Origin: Vairimorpha ceranae
Taxonomy: Eukaryota > Microsporidia > Nosematidae
Assembly (NCBI RefSeq): GCF_000988165.1
Contig: NW_020169328.1
Location: forward strand, 1 to 43,722
Direction: 5' to 3'
Length of the DNA stretch: 43,722 nt
The notes beneath the pieces were generated by a model. It did not search any database. It was not told the origin of the DNA and was given only the letters and a program-made list of their open reading frames with translations. The translations under genes were made by a program, and so were the position numbers. The number at the start of each line of letters is the position of its first letter. Position 1 is the stretch's first letter. Shown here in pieces: positions 30,055 to 38,792 of the stretch.

Positions 30055-30144
30055 TGGAGTAAGAAAACAATCACAGTTAAAAATATTTTACCTTTAAAAC
30101 AAAACATATTTGTTTTAAAAGTAAATCATAGGTTAATTTTTTTA

Positions 30145-30147
30145 CCC
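30145..30147 (+). promoter_or_regulatory. C-run start signal
   Basis: CCC 4 nt before the ATG at 30152, inside the 97-bp region shared with the divergent NF-YA gene. Confidence 0.7.
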
Positions 30148-30151
30148 ACAA

Positions 30152-30610
30152 ATGCAGAGACGTACGAAACGACAGAGCTCAAACATTTTTCATATGCTTG
30201 GGAAAAACCAAATTGTAGAACTAAGAGAAACATTTAATATTCTGGATGAAAATAGTGACGGTACAATAACAAAAGATGATTTAGAATCATTTTTAAATTC
30301 AATAGGCACCCCATTTAGTGAGAAAGAGATTGAAGCAATGATGGCTGAGATGGGAGAAGGATTCTCTTTTATGACTTTTATTACAATGATAGGAGAGAGA
30401 TTAAGTGCAACTGATAATGAAGTAGAAATTTACAAAGCATTGAAAGAATTTGAGAACGAAGCAGATTTGAGAAAAGGGTTAACAGAAGGAGATAATAGTT
30501 TGTCTGATAGCGATGTAGACATTCTTTTCAAAGGATGTATTGAAGATGGCAAATTGAACATTAAACATTTGGCGAAAAAGATCAAATATGGTGAAGTGCT
30601 TAATGAATAA
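30152..30610 (+). CDS. Myosin regulatory light chain-like EF-hand protein
   Basis: A 152-residue EF-hand protein. The N-terminus RRTKRQSSNIFHML (3-16) is very like the phosphorylated head of myosin II regulatory light chains (KKRPQRATSNVFAMF), with Ser9/Ser10 at the kinase site. The first loop DENSDGTITKDD (32-43) has Asp at the last position, as light chains do, favouring Mg. FSFMTFITMIGERL (71-84) matches the family's INFTMFLTLFGEKL. The second half (85-152) keeps the helical pattern but no canonical Ca loop. It should bind an IQ motif of a myosin heavy chain, in the actomyosin system or in cell division. A divergent calmodulin or centrin is the alternative, less likely given the N-terminus. 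Confidence 0.85.
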   Translation: MQRRTKRQSSNIFHMLGKNQIVELRETFNILDENSDGTITKDDLESFLNSIGTPFSEKEIEAMMAEMGEGFSFMTFITMIGERLSATDNEVEIYKALKEFENEADLRKGLTEGDNSLSDSDVDILFKGCIEDGKLNIKHLAKKIKYGEVLNE

Positions 30611-30824
30611 AGTGTTTATTTTTATAGATGTCTGTTTTTATCTTAAAAAAATGTTATAATAATAATTCTTTTTGTCTAAAAAGTAATTTTATATGTTGTT
30701 ACCAATGGTTTAATGTGTTTCAATATCATTTATGTTAACTGAAATAATTAAATTTTGTTTCACAATAAAAAACAAAACTGTAACAAAAAAAAACAAGAAC
30801 CAAAAACCTATTTTAATTTACTAA
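30611..30824. other. Convergent spacer
   Basis: About 210 bp of A+T-rich DNA between convergent stop codons; nothing recognised. Confidence 0.5.
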
Positions 30825-31427
30825 TTAAGCTAATTTATTAATATTTTTAAACACAAACATTTTTCTTTCATATTCATATAACTCCTCGTCTATTTTACTT
30901 ACCAAAGTACATAAATTATCTTTTAATTTTAGTAAAAACAACATTACTTCATTTTTTTTGTCATCTATTATTAATTCTTCAGGACTGATATCAGTATTAA
31001 TTTTTTCAATTTCTTCCATTAAATTACAGTTACACTTTCTTAGTCTACATTTATTATATATGTTATTCACTAATTTTCTGTACACAACAAGTATACTTTG
31101 TAATTTATTTTTTATCCGATCTGAATTTAATTTAAGTTGATCAATTTTATTCTGTAGAAATTTATATGACATCTCAAGATTTTTAACTGTATTTAATTGT
31201 TCGTAACGTCTTAATTCTATTTCTTTACCTTTAAGTAGTATAGGCATTAATGTGGTATCTTTTTTTAGCGAAGAATACCACAAATCTTCAGGAAAATCTA
31301 CAGGCCTTGAAAATGGCACTGTCGTTTTGTTATAAAATACAAATCTAAATTTATAATTAGGTGAATCAGGATTATAAGCACTTTCAATAGAATCTATAAT
31401 ATATAATAATTCCTGTTCTTTATTCAT
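30825..31427 (-). CDS. Nup54/Nup57-like nucleoporin
   Basis: A 200-residue protein matching the structured C-terminal part of Nup54 (yeast Nup57). AYNPDSPNYKFRFVFYN at 17-33 fits the family's AYNPxSPxYxFxxxFYNxV start, followed by DLWYSSLKKDTTLMPILLKGKEIELRRYEQ, equivalent to the WExALxxNPD...PVLAxGFDDLxxR region. The rest (90-195) is helical coiled coil with Lys/Leu/Asn heptads. Nup54 joins Nup62 and Nup58 in the central channel of the nuclear pore. The usual N-terminal FG repeats are absent; the protein begins almost at the structured domain. CCC at 31430-31432 lies 2 nt before the ATG. The gene is divergent from the ankyrin gene, 88 bp apart. Confidence 0.85.
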   Translation of the reverse strand: MNKEQELLYIIDSIESAYNPDSPNYKFRFVFYNKTTVPFSRPVDFPEDLWYSSLKKDTTLMPILLKGKEIELRRYEQLNTVKNLEMSYKFLQNKIDQLKLNSDRIKNKLQSILVVYRKLVNNIYNKCRLRKCNCNLMEEIEKINTDISPEELIIDDKKNEVMLFLLKLKDNLCTLVSKIDEELYEYERKMFVFKNINKLA

Positions 31428-31429
31428 AA

Positions 31430-31432
31430 GGG
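31430..31432 (-). promoter_or_regulatory. C-run start signal
   Basis: Minus-strand CCC 2 nt before the ATG at 31427. Confidence 0.7.
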
Positions 31433-31510
31433 ATCAAAAATATTTGTATAATAAATTTAGAGATAAAAAAAGTGTATCGCGATATTGTTTATTTTTTTGT
31501 TTACGTTTTT

Positions 31511-31513
31511 CCC
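31511..31513 (+). promoter_or_regulatory. C-run start signal that decides the start
   Basis: CCC 2 nt before the ATG at 31516. The frame is open upstream to 31444, but only from TTG, so this fixes the start. Confidence 0.75.
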
Positions 31514-31515
31514 TT

Positions 31516-32853
31516 ATGACTCTTAACAAAATAAAAAAAATTAGTAGACAATCAGTAGATTATAGTACATTCATAAAATCAGATGCAAATTCTAATTTAC
31601 AAAAAGAGACATTGCTTAATTTATATTACTTGACAAAACATTATAAAAATCATAAAATTCAAAATAACGAAAACTCAGAAAAGTGCAGTTATAAGCATGT
31701 ATATAATGTCCGAAAAAGGCACAATTTGCATCTTTTAAAAATAGCCTTACTAGACAATAGACCTTTTAAGTCATCTATATCAGTAGATCAAGGTTTTTAT
31801 AATTTACAAAATTTTATCTTTCTTTTGGCAATGATAAAAAAAAGACCTGAAATTGTATACTTTTTTTTAAAAGAGGGATTTCCTAAAAACATTAATAATT
31901 CGACATTTGGAACAGATTTATCGCCTACTTATTTTCAATTAGCATGTGTCTTGAGCGGTGAGATAATGCGTCTTCTTATGGATTTTTTCCCCTCATACAG
32001 TTTAACTTACAACGGGTTGACCCCTCAAATGCTGCTTTTAAATAAAGCACATTTTTTGTACGATAAACAAGAATGGTGTTTTTTAACTACAACACAGTAT
32101 GAATTACTCAACCAATATAAGTCAATAAAATTAATTAAAAATGAGGAAAATCCGATTTTTTTACTGGATTTTCTTTGTATGAATAATCAGGTTGATGAAG
32201 TTAGAAATTTACTAAAAGATTATAGTGAGCTTATAACATATTCTAAATATTGTTTTGTTTTAAATTATAATTTTAAACTCATGGCAATATTAGCTGAAAA
32301 TTCTATAAATGTTAATCAAACGTTTTGTAAATTAACTCCTTTACACATATCAGCATACATTAATGACATCAATCATGCCATTACTTCACTTATGATTAAA
32401 ATGGATTGTAATTTACAAGATGACAACGGAGATACACCTTTACATATTGCAGCACGCTTAAAGCATTATACCCTTCTAGAACTTTTTATAAGGTATGGTG
32501 GAAATGTAAATATAAAGAATAATGAAGGTAAAACACCCAAAGACTTTTATGATAAAAACAGATGGAAAATGATTCCTCCAAATTATAATGATCAGGATGT
32601 ATTAGTTAACATAGCTGATATGGATTACAATAATCCGGAATTCCATTGTTCATCCGTTTCTATGAAGCATATTATGAACATTAAAAATTTTAAAAAGCCT
32701 TCACGATTTAAAATAACATCTTTATTAAGTTTTTACAGTAGGGAAAATGAAGTAAGAAAAATGGTACAAAGATTAAATATTATCGAAAGATACAGATATA
32801 AAACATTCAAGGATCTTGATAGTAGATTTGATCAACATTTATATAAAAAATAA
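31516..32853 (+). CDS. Ankyrin-repeat protein
   Basis: A 445-residue protein. Clear ankyrin repeats lie at about residues 271-350: TPLHISAYINDINHAITSLMI, then GDTPLHIAARLKHYTLLELFIRYGGNVNIKNNEGKTP with the standard TPLHxAA and GAxVNxxNxxGxTP patterns. Weaker repeats are likely upstream (about 85-160, NLQNFIFLLAMIKKRPEIVYFFLKEGF). A basic segment precedes the first block (residues 50-80) and the last 80 residues are Arg/Lys-rich. The arrangement, repeats within a longer basic protein, resembles the core of Swi6/Mbp1-type cell-cycle factors, but no DNA-binding domain is visible, so I leave it as a scaffold of unknown partner. Divergent from Nup54; convergent with the YEATS gene, whose stop codon is 35 bp away. 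Confidence 0.85.
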   Translation: MTLNKIKKISRQSVDYSTFIKSDANSNLQKETLLNLYYLTKHYKNHKIQNNENSEKCSYKHVYNVRKRHNLHLLKIALLDNRPFKSSISVDQGFYNLQNFIFLLAMIKKRPEIVYFFLKEGFPKNINNSTFGTDLSPTYFQLACVLSGEIMRLLMDFFPSYSLTYNGLTPQMLLLNKAHFLYDKQEWCFLTTTQYELLNQYKSIKLIKNEENPIFLLDFLCMNNQVDEVRNLLKDYSELITYSKYCFVLNYNFKLMAILAENSINVNQTFCKLTPLHISAYINDINHAITSLMIKMDCNLQDDNGDTPLHIAARLKHYTLLELFIRYGGNVNIKNNEGKTPKDFYDKNRWKMIPPNYNDQDVLVNIADMDYNNPEFHCSSVSMKHIMNIKNFKKPSRFKITSLLSFYSRENEVRKMVQRLNIIERYRYKTFKDLDSRFDQHLYKK

Positions 32854-32888
32854 TTTTTTCTAACTACCAGCATGCATTATGTATTTTT

Positions 32889-33329
32889 TTAATCTTTTTC
32901 GTCGAATAATTTTAACACAAAATCAATTGCTTCGTCTATTTTTTTATATTCCTCATTTTCTTCTACTGATGGTATTATTTCTTGTCCCATTCCTTTGTAA
33001 ATAATTTCATCAACTGTTTCATTAATAACAGGATCGCTATCACCATATAATTTAAGAAAATGACTTGTAGTTAGTCTATCATCATTAAATAAAATTAATT
33101 TTACTTGTATTGTAAACTCTCCCCATCCTCTATCTATATGTTCAAATGGATATTCTGTAATTATCAAATTATTTGGAAAAGATTCGTGCAATTTGTAATG
33201 TACACTTTTAATTATATTTAATGGTGCCTTAACATAAACCTTCCATTCATGTGTAATATCAGAGTTTGGTATATTTATCTTTGTGGCTATAGTACCAATA
33301 ACAATTCGACAAGATGTGTATCCTTTCAT
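32889..33329 (-). CDS. YEATS-domain protein (Yaf9/GAS41-like)
   Basis: A 146-residue protein that is nearly all YEATS domain: HEWKVYVKAPLN (27-38), VHYKLHESFPN (43-53), YPFEHIDRGWGEFTIQVKLIL (60-80). LHESF and GWGEF belong to the pocket that reads acylated lysines on histone H3. The short C-terminal helix (about 118-145) is where Yaf9/GAS41 contacts the SWR1 and NuA4 complexes. Taf14 also has a YEATS domain but is longer. The likely role is chromatin reading in a reduced SWR1/NuA4-type or TFIID complex. CCC at 33333-33335 is 3 nt before the ATG. The gene is divergent from TGT, 179 bp apart. Confidence 0.93.
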   Translation of the reverse strand: MKGYTSCRIVIGTIATKINIPNSDITHEWKVYVKAPLNIIKSVHYKLHESFPNNLIITEYPFEHIDRGWGEFTIQVKLILFNDDRLTTSHFLKLYGDSDPVINETVDEIIYKGMGQEIIPSVEENEEYKKIDEAIDFVLKLFDEKD

Positions 33330-33332
33330 TTA

Positions 33333-33335
33333 GGG
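33333..33335 (-). promoter_or_regulatory. C-run start signal
   Basis: Minus-strand CCC 3 nt before the YEATS ATG at 33329. Confidence 0.7.
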
Positions 33336-33508
33336 TCTCAAAAGTTTTAATGTAAAAACGTTCTTTAATTTTGGTCTAATAGTTATTATGTTTCTGGTAA
33401 AAAAGAAATATTAGTTTATTTATAAAATACGTTTAGTAGTTATTAACTTTTTTTTGAATACTATTAAAAACTTTTTAAAAAAAGTTATTGATTTTTTTAA
33501 TCCTTTTA

Positions 33509-34669
33509 ATGTTTGGGACATACGAAATTTTATATAAATGTAAACGTACAAATGCTAGAGTATCAACTTTTGAACTGTCTAACGGTAAACTTGAACTTCC
33601 AATCTATATGCCTGTTGGTACGTATGGTGCAATGAAAGCCGTTACAACTGATAACATTAAAGAAAATATGATATTAGCAAACACTTATCATCTTAGGGAG
33701 TTGGGAAAAAATATAAAAAAATTTATGAAATACAACGGTAACATGCTTACAGATTCAGGAGGTTTTCAAATTGGCAGCCTTCCTGATGTTGTAGTTGAAG
33801 AAGAAGGAGTCAAATTTTTTGACAAAATGTTTACACCAGAAGAAAGTATGGATATTCAAATGGTGCTTGGTGCTGATATAATAATGCAATTAGATGAAGT
33901 TGTAAATCCTAACGATAAGTTAGAAAGTATTGAAATTGCTACAAAGCGCTCTATTAGATGGCTTGATAGATGCATCAAGCAAGTTTATTATAACGAGAAT
34001 ACCGCAAAACGTATAAAAACTAACGAAGAAATTTTATCGATCAAATTAAGCAGTAAAAGTACACAGATTTTATTTCCTATTGTTACTGGAGGTCTTTCAG
34101 AAGAACTTAGACAATTTAGCATAAATGAAATTTTGAAAAGAAATCCAGTAGGACTAGCTATAGGTGGATTAAGTGGGGGAGAAGAAAAAAGTGAATTTGC
34201 ACGAACAGTCTCTTATTGCTGCAAAAATCTTCCTGAAAATATTCCTCGGTACATTATGGGTGTAGGATATCCCGAAGATATTGTCGTATGTGTCGCATTA
34301 GGAACGGATATGTCTGATTGTGTCTATCCAACAAGAACTGCACGATTTGGGAGATTTTTTAGCGATAATGGAGATTTTATTATTAGTAATCGAGTAAAGC
34401 ACGACTTTACTAATAATGACGAATGCGATTGTTTTACCTGCAAAAATTATTCATTTGCTTATCTAAATTTGCTTAAGGGAACTTCTAATTTTTGTATGCT
34501 TGCAACAGAACATAATTTACATTACATGAGAAATTTAACTAAACGCATAAGAGAAGCTATTAAAAATAACTCTTATCCTGAATTTATTAAGGAATTTATG
34601 ACTAAAAGGTACAAAAAAATACCAGAATGGATTGTTGATGTGATGAAACAATTTAACATTCAATTATGA
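33509..34669 (+). CDS. Queuine tRNA-ribosyltransferase catalytic subunit
   Basis: A 386-residue tRNA-guanine transglycosylase of eukaryotic type. It exchanges guanine 34 for queuine in tRNAs with a GUN anticodon. Seen: DSGGFQ at 82-87 (Asp82 general acid/base), IIMQLDEVV at 124-132 with Val where bacteria have Cys, GLAIGGLSGGE around 215-225, the nucleophile Asp270 in DCVYPTRTARFG, and zinc ligands Cys306, Cys308, Cys311 and His335 (CDCFTC...EHN). The invariant QGG that holds the base is TGG here (Thr193). In animals this subunit pairs with QTRT2. The first ATG is 33509; the frame upstream opens only at TTG (33488). A weak CC (33502-33503) precedes the start. Confidence 0.95.
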   Translation: MFGTYEILYKCKRTNARVSTFELSNGKLELPIYMPVGTYGAMKAVTTDNIKENMILANTYHLRELGKNIKKFMKYNGNMLTDSGGFQIGSLPDVVVEEEGVKFFDKMFTPEESMDIQMVLGADIIMQLDEVVNPNDKLESIEIATKRSIRWLDRCIKQVYYNENTAKRIKTNEEILSIKLSSKSTQILFPIVTGGLSEELRQFSINEILKRNPVGLAIGGLSGGEEKSEFARTVSYCCKNLPENIPRYIMGVGYPEDIVVCVALGTDMSDCVYPTRTARFGRFFSDNGDFIISNRVKHDFTNNDECDCFTCKNYSFAYLNLLKGTSNFCMLATEHNLHYMRNLTKRIREAIKNNSYPEFIKEFMTKRYKKIPEWIVDVMKQFNIQL

Positions 34670-34752
34670 AAAATAAATTTTTTTGTCTTTTTTAAACAAC
34701 GGAATTTAAAAAAATTTCAATACGATAAAAAATCTCAAACTTATTAAATTTA

Positions 34753-35292
34753 TTAACAACAATAAAATAATCCGCAACATTTTTGTTTTCCATATTCTTT
34801 TGGATTCACAGCGGCCTCACATGCCAAGTCAAATATTCTCTTAACATTTTTAAACTCTACGGACGATGTTTCAATATATTCATAACATCCAACTTTTTGA
34901 GTTGCATGGTTTGATACTTTTGCATCTACAACCCTTTCTTCTCTTAAATCTGTTTTTGTTGCACAGAGGATTATAGGTACATCATACGCCTCTAAATTTG
35001 TTATAAATTTGATAGCATTATTAAAAGAACCGGTATTATTTATAGCAAAACAAACTATAAATACATCTGTTTGCTGGTACGAAAGTAAATTTGTTTTACT
35101 CCACTCGCTGATCCCTGCTGTATCGTAGATGCTCAACATGTAATAATCATCTTTATATTTAATTTTAGACCCAAAATTATCAAATATTGTACTTACATAA
35201 CCATTTGGTGTTTCATTTGACAGATAAGTTCGAATTAACCATGTCTTTCCTACAGCATTGTCTCCTATAATGACGATCTTTATAGTTCTCAT
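34753..35292 (-). CDS. Rho-family GTPase with altered catalytic residues
   Basis: A 179-residue small GTPase. P-loop GDNAVGKT at 10-17, switch I YVSTIFDNF at 32-40 (Thr35 kept), DTAG at 57-60, then TKTDLR at about 113-118 for base binding, and ETSS near 142-145. SYQQTDVFIVCFAI is diagnostic of Rho proteins. Two residues needed for GTP hydrolysis differ: Gly12 is Asn and Gln61 is Ile. In well-studied Rho proteins such changes lock the GTP-bound form. Position 18 (Cys in most Rho proteins) is Trp. The tail ends KCCGLFYCC, without a CaaX box but with a terminal CC like Rab proteins. The Rho insert helix is missing or short. It would act on actin, polarity or division. No C-run precedes the ATG. 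Confidence 0.93.
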   Translation of the reverse strand: MRTIKIVIIGDNAVGKTWLIRTYLSNETPNGYVSTIFDNFGSKIKYKDDYYMLSIYDTAGISEWSKTNLLSYQQTDVFIVCFAINNTGSFNNAIKFITNLEAYDVPIILCATKTDLREERVVDAKVSNHATQKVGCYEYIETSSVEFKNVKRIFDLACEAAVNPKEYGKQKCCGLFYCC

Positions 35293-37012
35293 ATTATTAT
35301 TGTTTTTCGTTTGTTTTAAAAAAATGTTTTGAAATTTAATGTCTTATTTTATGAATTATAAATAAATTAATATTTTGATAAATTTTAACATCGCTAAGAA
35401 ATGATTTTAAAGATTCTAATATATTTTTTTATTTTAATTTTATAAGACAGAAATTGTTTTGGTGTTGCAAAAATTTAAATTTGGTATTGATCTGACAAAA
35501 TTATTTTATTAAAAATTTAATTTCTCGGATATAATTTTAGATTTTAGAATAATCTGTGTTAGATTTACGTGTTATTTTTAAATAAATATATAAATTATAG
35601 AGTTATCTGATTTAAGAAAAAATAATACGACAAAATTTAAATAATCTTTTAAGTATATTTTTAATTTCTAAAAACAATTATAATATAAAGTATTCATCAA
35701 ATGTTAGTAATATTTTTACAACCTATGTCAATTTTTCGTAAAAAAATTATATTAATTTATTTTTTTAGAATTTTCCAAGATCAGTTAGACAATTATTTTA
35801 AAATTTAGTAATTAATCTTAAGTATAAGAACAAAACGTGGGTTTAATTGTTAAGAATTATTTAAGTTTTTACGTGTCAAATATATCAAAAAAATCCGAGA
35901 AATATCCACACATCTTCATTATTTCTATAATAAAAAATTTAATTTATATTAAGAAATAAATATTTGTGATATTTATCTCGGATATAAAATTTTATTTTTA
36001 ATTTAATTGCTTTTTTCAAAAACCTGAATTTTTTAAAAATTCATTTTTTCAAAAAAATAAAAGAATTACTAAAACAAAAACATAATCATCAGCATTAAGA
36101 ACAAAAAACATAAACAAGTTTAATTATCTTTCAGATAAGAGCATTATAAATATGTTTCTAGATTTTAACAGCCTTCCTGTGTTTATTTTCGCAGCAACTT
36201 AATAAACTAAATATAAACAATTTTTGAAAAAATAAATATAGCATGGCTTTTATTAAAAATACTAACTAAGTTATTTTTTTATTTTAATTGTTATTTCTCA
36301 AAAATCAAATGATTGTTAAAAATACTGATATTTTGCACAACGGCTTTTTTTGAAAGATATAACTGTTTGTAAATATAAACTTTATGATTTTAAAGACTTA
36401 AAAATAAAATTCTGTAATATCTTTACAATGTGGAAAATTATCTATAAGCATTATAATTTCCTGATTTTTATACTTTATTTCATTCTTACATATTATGTTT
36501 GAAATTATATGTCATAAACAAGCAATTATAATACATTATGACTCACAAACAAAACATATCATAGAAATAATCTTAAATCTATTTTTTTAATATATACAAA
36601 ATATTGTACCTGGTGATATAGTAACTTTAAATTGTTTTTTGTTTGTTAAGACTTCTGTCATATTAAATACAATGATATTATATGCATTAAACAGAAACTG
36701 AAAAAATATTTTTTTAATCTTTTAAATTAATAAAAAGTAAAGAATACATATTTTAAATGTCTTTTTAACTTTCTTATCATCCCAGCAAAAGTATTTAATT
36801 ATTAAAATTAATAAATTAAAAGCTTTGGTAAAAATAGATTTTTATTAAATAAATTAAAAAATGATATTTGAATTAAATGCCTGTATTAATTTTATGGCAT
36901 TCTTATTTTTTAATTTTTTTTTTGTGTCAGGATGATTATTTTTATTAAAAATAGAACTTTAGAATGTTCTATTCCAAATCCAGAATATTAAATAAAAAAT
37001 GATGTAAGCCAT
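35293..37012. other. 1.7-kb divergent spacer
   Basis: A+T-rich DNA between the Rho and bZIP genes, the longest gap in the gene-dense half. Near 36600 the minus strand reads KVTISPGTIF, which faintly recalls the PGTxI motif of Merlin transposases, but I find no supporting second motif. No gene or repeat is called. Confidence 0.45.
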
Positions 37013-37570
37013 ATGAAAGATCATCAAAATACAAACAAGAAATTTAATGTTCCAGATCAGTATGATAATAACTATTATTATCAAGAAAGAATGGAACCAC
37101 CATATGGAAGGTATCCTATACCCAATGAGTACATGCATCCTGTAAGAATGAATGAATATTTGGATGAAGAACAACTAAAAATTATTTGGAAAAAAGAAAA
37201 AAATAGACTAGCAGCTAAAAAGAGCAGGGAGAAGAAATTGACCCATATTAAAGATTTAGAAAAAAAAGAGTACAGAATGGGATTAGAAATTAATGATCTA
37301 AAGGAGGCTATAGAGGATTATGATAGAATTTTAAAAAATATATTTGATTATATAAAACATTGTATAGGAAGAAAAGATAAAAAACAAGAGAATCTTGTGT
37401 ATTTATTTGATTGCCTGTGTAGATTGAAAAAACAAAATGGAGAACAGAGTTTTTTTCTTAAAGACATTAATTACATGTTTGAAAATAAACTTACTGTAAA
37501 AAACGAAGATATAGAAGATTTAACAGATAATTTAAGAGAATCTTTAAATGAAATATTTGAAAGAAAATAA
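37013..37570 (+). CDS. bZIP transcription factor
   Basis: A 185-residue protein. The basic region KKEKNRLAAKKSREKKLTHI (60-79) carries the NxxAAxxSR DNA-contact signature (Asn64 to Arg72), followed by a leucine-zipper-like helix (about 80-110) with Leu82, Leu91, Leu96 and hydrophobic a/d positions; the heptads are short and irregular. The N-terminal 50 residues are Tyr/Asn/Pro-rich and could be an activation region. A second helical region follows (115-185) with two Cys pairs. It should bind DNA as a dimer in the nucleus. Target genes are unknown. No C-run; the sequence TTAAATAAAA lies some 15-20 nt before the ATG. Confidence 0.88.
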   Translation: MKDHQNTNKKFNVPDQYDNNYYYQERMEPPYGRYPIPNEYMHPVRMNEYLDEEQLKIIWKKEKNRLAAKKSREKKLTHIKDLEKKEYRMGLEINDLKEAIEDYDRILKNIFDYIKHCIGRKDKKQENLVYLFDCLCRLKKQNGEQSFFLKDINYMFENKLTVKNEDIEDLTDNLRESLNEIFERK

Positions 37571-37938
37571 ATTTGTTGTAATATTTTTTATCTGTAAATT
37601 TTAATTTATGTCGAAATAATATAATATTTTGTATTTTAAAAAAAGTAAATAATATATATTTTAAAGGAGATAAATATATTTTTATCTAAAAAGACTTAAA
37701 TAAATTTTAATGAAAGAATATTTATTTTAAACTTTTAATAAAAGTATTTAACAATTTTGTTAAATTAAGAAAAAAATAAATATTTAATTGTTTGATTTAT
37801 AACGAACAAAATCAGTTTTAAAAATCAATATAATTTTTTTGACTGCCTTTTTTGTAAAAACTTTTAATTTACGAATAAATTGATTTATAAATAATTATTT
37901 GATACTATAAGTATTTAAATTCTTTTTTTTTGTAATCC
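37571..37938. other. Spacer, nothing recognised
   Basis: About 370 bp of A+T-rich DNA between two plus-strand genes. Confidence 0.5.
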
Positions 37939-38262
37939 ATGTCTTCATTAAACGAAAGTAAAGAGAAATGTCAGTGTTGTACCTGTACACCATGTCCAAA
38001 GTCAATTAGCTGTTGCAACAAAGTATCTGACACGTGTTTTAAAGAATTTGTGCCTTTACCAAAAGGTCTTAAGAAAGATGATTTAAAGTTGGATGTTCAA
38101 AAGAATTCATATAAAATATGTGGTCGTTCTACAATACATTGCGGGGAAGATGAATGCATTATTCATTCAGTCGAATTTGAAAGAAGATTTAAAAAGCCTA
38201 TTAAAGATGCTGTCATAAAAGAAGAATGTGGTCATCCATATGTTGAAGGAAAATTTGAATAA
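37939..38262 (+). CDS. Cys-rich head plus sHSP/p23-like fold, 107 aa
   Basis: Residues 10-35 hold eight cysteines (11, 13, 14, 16, 19, 25, 26, 33) in a CxCCxCxxC...CC...C pattern like a metal-binding knuckle. The rest resembles a small heat-shock alpha-crystallin domain: FVPLPKGLKKDDLKLDVQKNSYKICG (37-62) fits the LPGxxKDDIKVxVxxNxLTIxG strands, and SVEFERRFKKPIKDAVIKEECGHPYVEGKF fits the RRFxLPxxVxxxxIKAxxxxGxLxV part. The usual IxI/V C-terminal motif is missing. It may be a holdase chaperone with a redox- or metal-sensing head; this is inference from pattern only. The ATG follows CC directly (GTAATCCATG). Confidence 0.7.
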   Translation: MSSLNESKEKCQCCTCTPCPKSISCCNKVSDTCFKEFVPLPKGLKKDDLKLDVQKNSYKICGRSTIHCGEDECIIHSVEFERRFKKPIKDAVIKEECGHPYVEGKFE

Positions 38263-38426
38263 ACTTTTAAGTTTATAATAGTTACTTTTTAACAAATTTA
38301 ATAATACGTATAGTAATAAGTTAACACTCTATTACAAATTTGCCTTTTTTAAATTCAAAACTTTTTTACGTTTTGAATTATTTTAACATCTTAAAATTTG
38401 CTACAAAAAAATAAATTTTTGAAAAA

Positions 38427-38431
38427 CCCCC
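38427..38431 (+). promoter_or_regulatory. C-run start signal (CCCCC)
   Basis: Five C residues 7 nt before the ATG at 38439. Confidence 0.75.
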
Positions 38432-38438
38432 TTTAAAA

Positions 38439-38792
38439 ATGACGAGCTTTAGCCACAATAATATAACTGTAGAATATCTACAGTCACTTTTAAACGGTAG
38501 TTTATCTGCAAGGGAAGTTTTAGAATTAATAAAACATGTACATATATTTTTGTTAAATGAGTTTAATGTAGAGGTTATAAGACTTCTTCTGGATATTATT
38601 TTGTACGTCAAGAAAGATGAATGTTTTGATGCATTTATTGAGTTATATTTTGACTTTAAAAATAGTGCTGATTTTATAAATATTATTTTACAATGTAAAG
38701 ATGTTTATTTTTTACGTTTTTTTAGATATTTAAGAGATTTAGATATTGATAAGACAGACTGGAATAATTATATTAAAAACACTATATTGTAA
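38439..38792 (+). CDS. Small helical orphan protein, 117 aa
   Basis: A 117-residue protein, rich in Leu, Ile, Phe and Asp, apparently all helical with no membrane span or signal peptide. The pattern of paired amphipathic helices (VEYLQSLLNGSLSAREVLELIKHV, VEVIRLLLDIILYVKKDECFDAFI, FINIILQCKDVYFLRFFRYLRDLD) resembles a small alpha-solenoid such as an armadillo/HEAT fragment. I recognise no family. The strong C-run at the start shows it is a real gene despite its length. It lies 176 bp downstream of the sHSP-like gene on the same strand and converges on the RING gene. Confidence 0.75.
   Translation: MTSFSHNNITVEYLQSLLNGSLSAREVLELIKHVHIFLLNEFNVEVIRLLLDIILYVKKDECFDAFIELYFDFKNSADFINIILQCKDVYFLRFFRYLRDLDIDKTDWNNYIKNTIL

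Noticed and set aside
36560..36660. Third Merlin transposase fossil (minus-strand KVTISPGTIF)
   Set aside because: Only one weak motif. The expected SDxW and HxxVNHS segments are not found in the following sequence.
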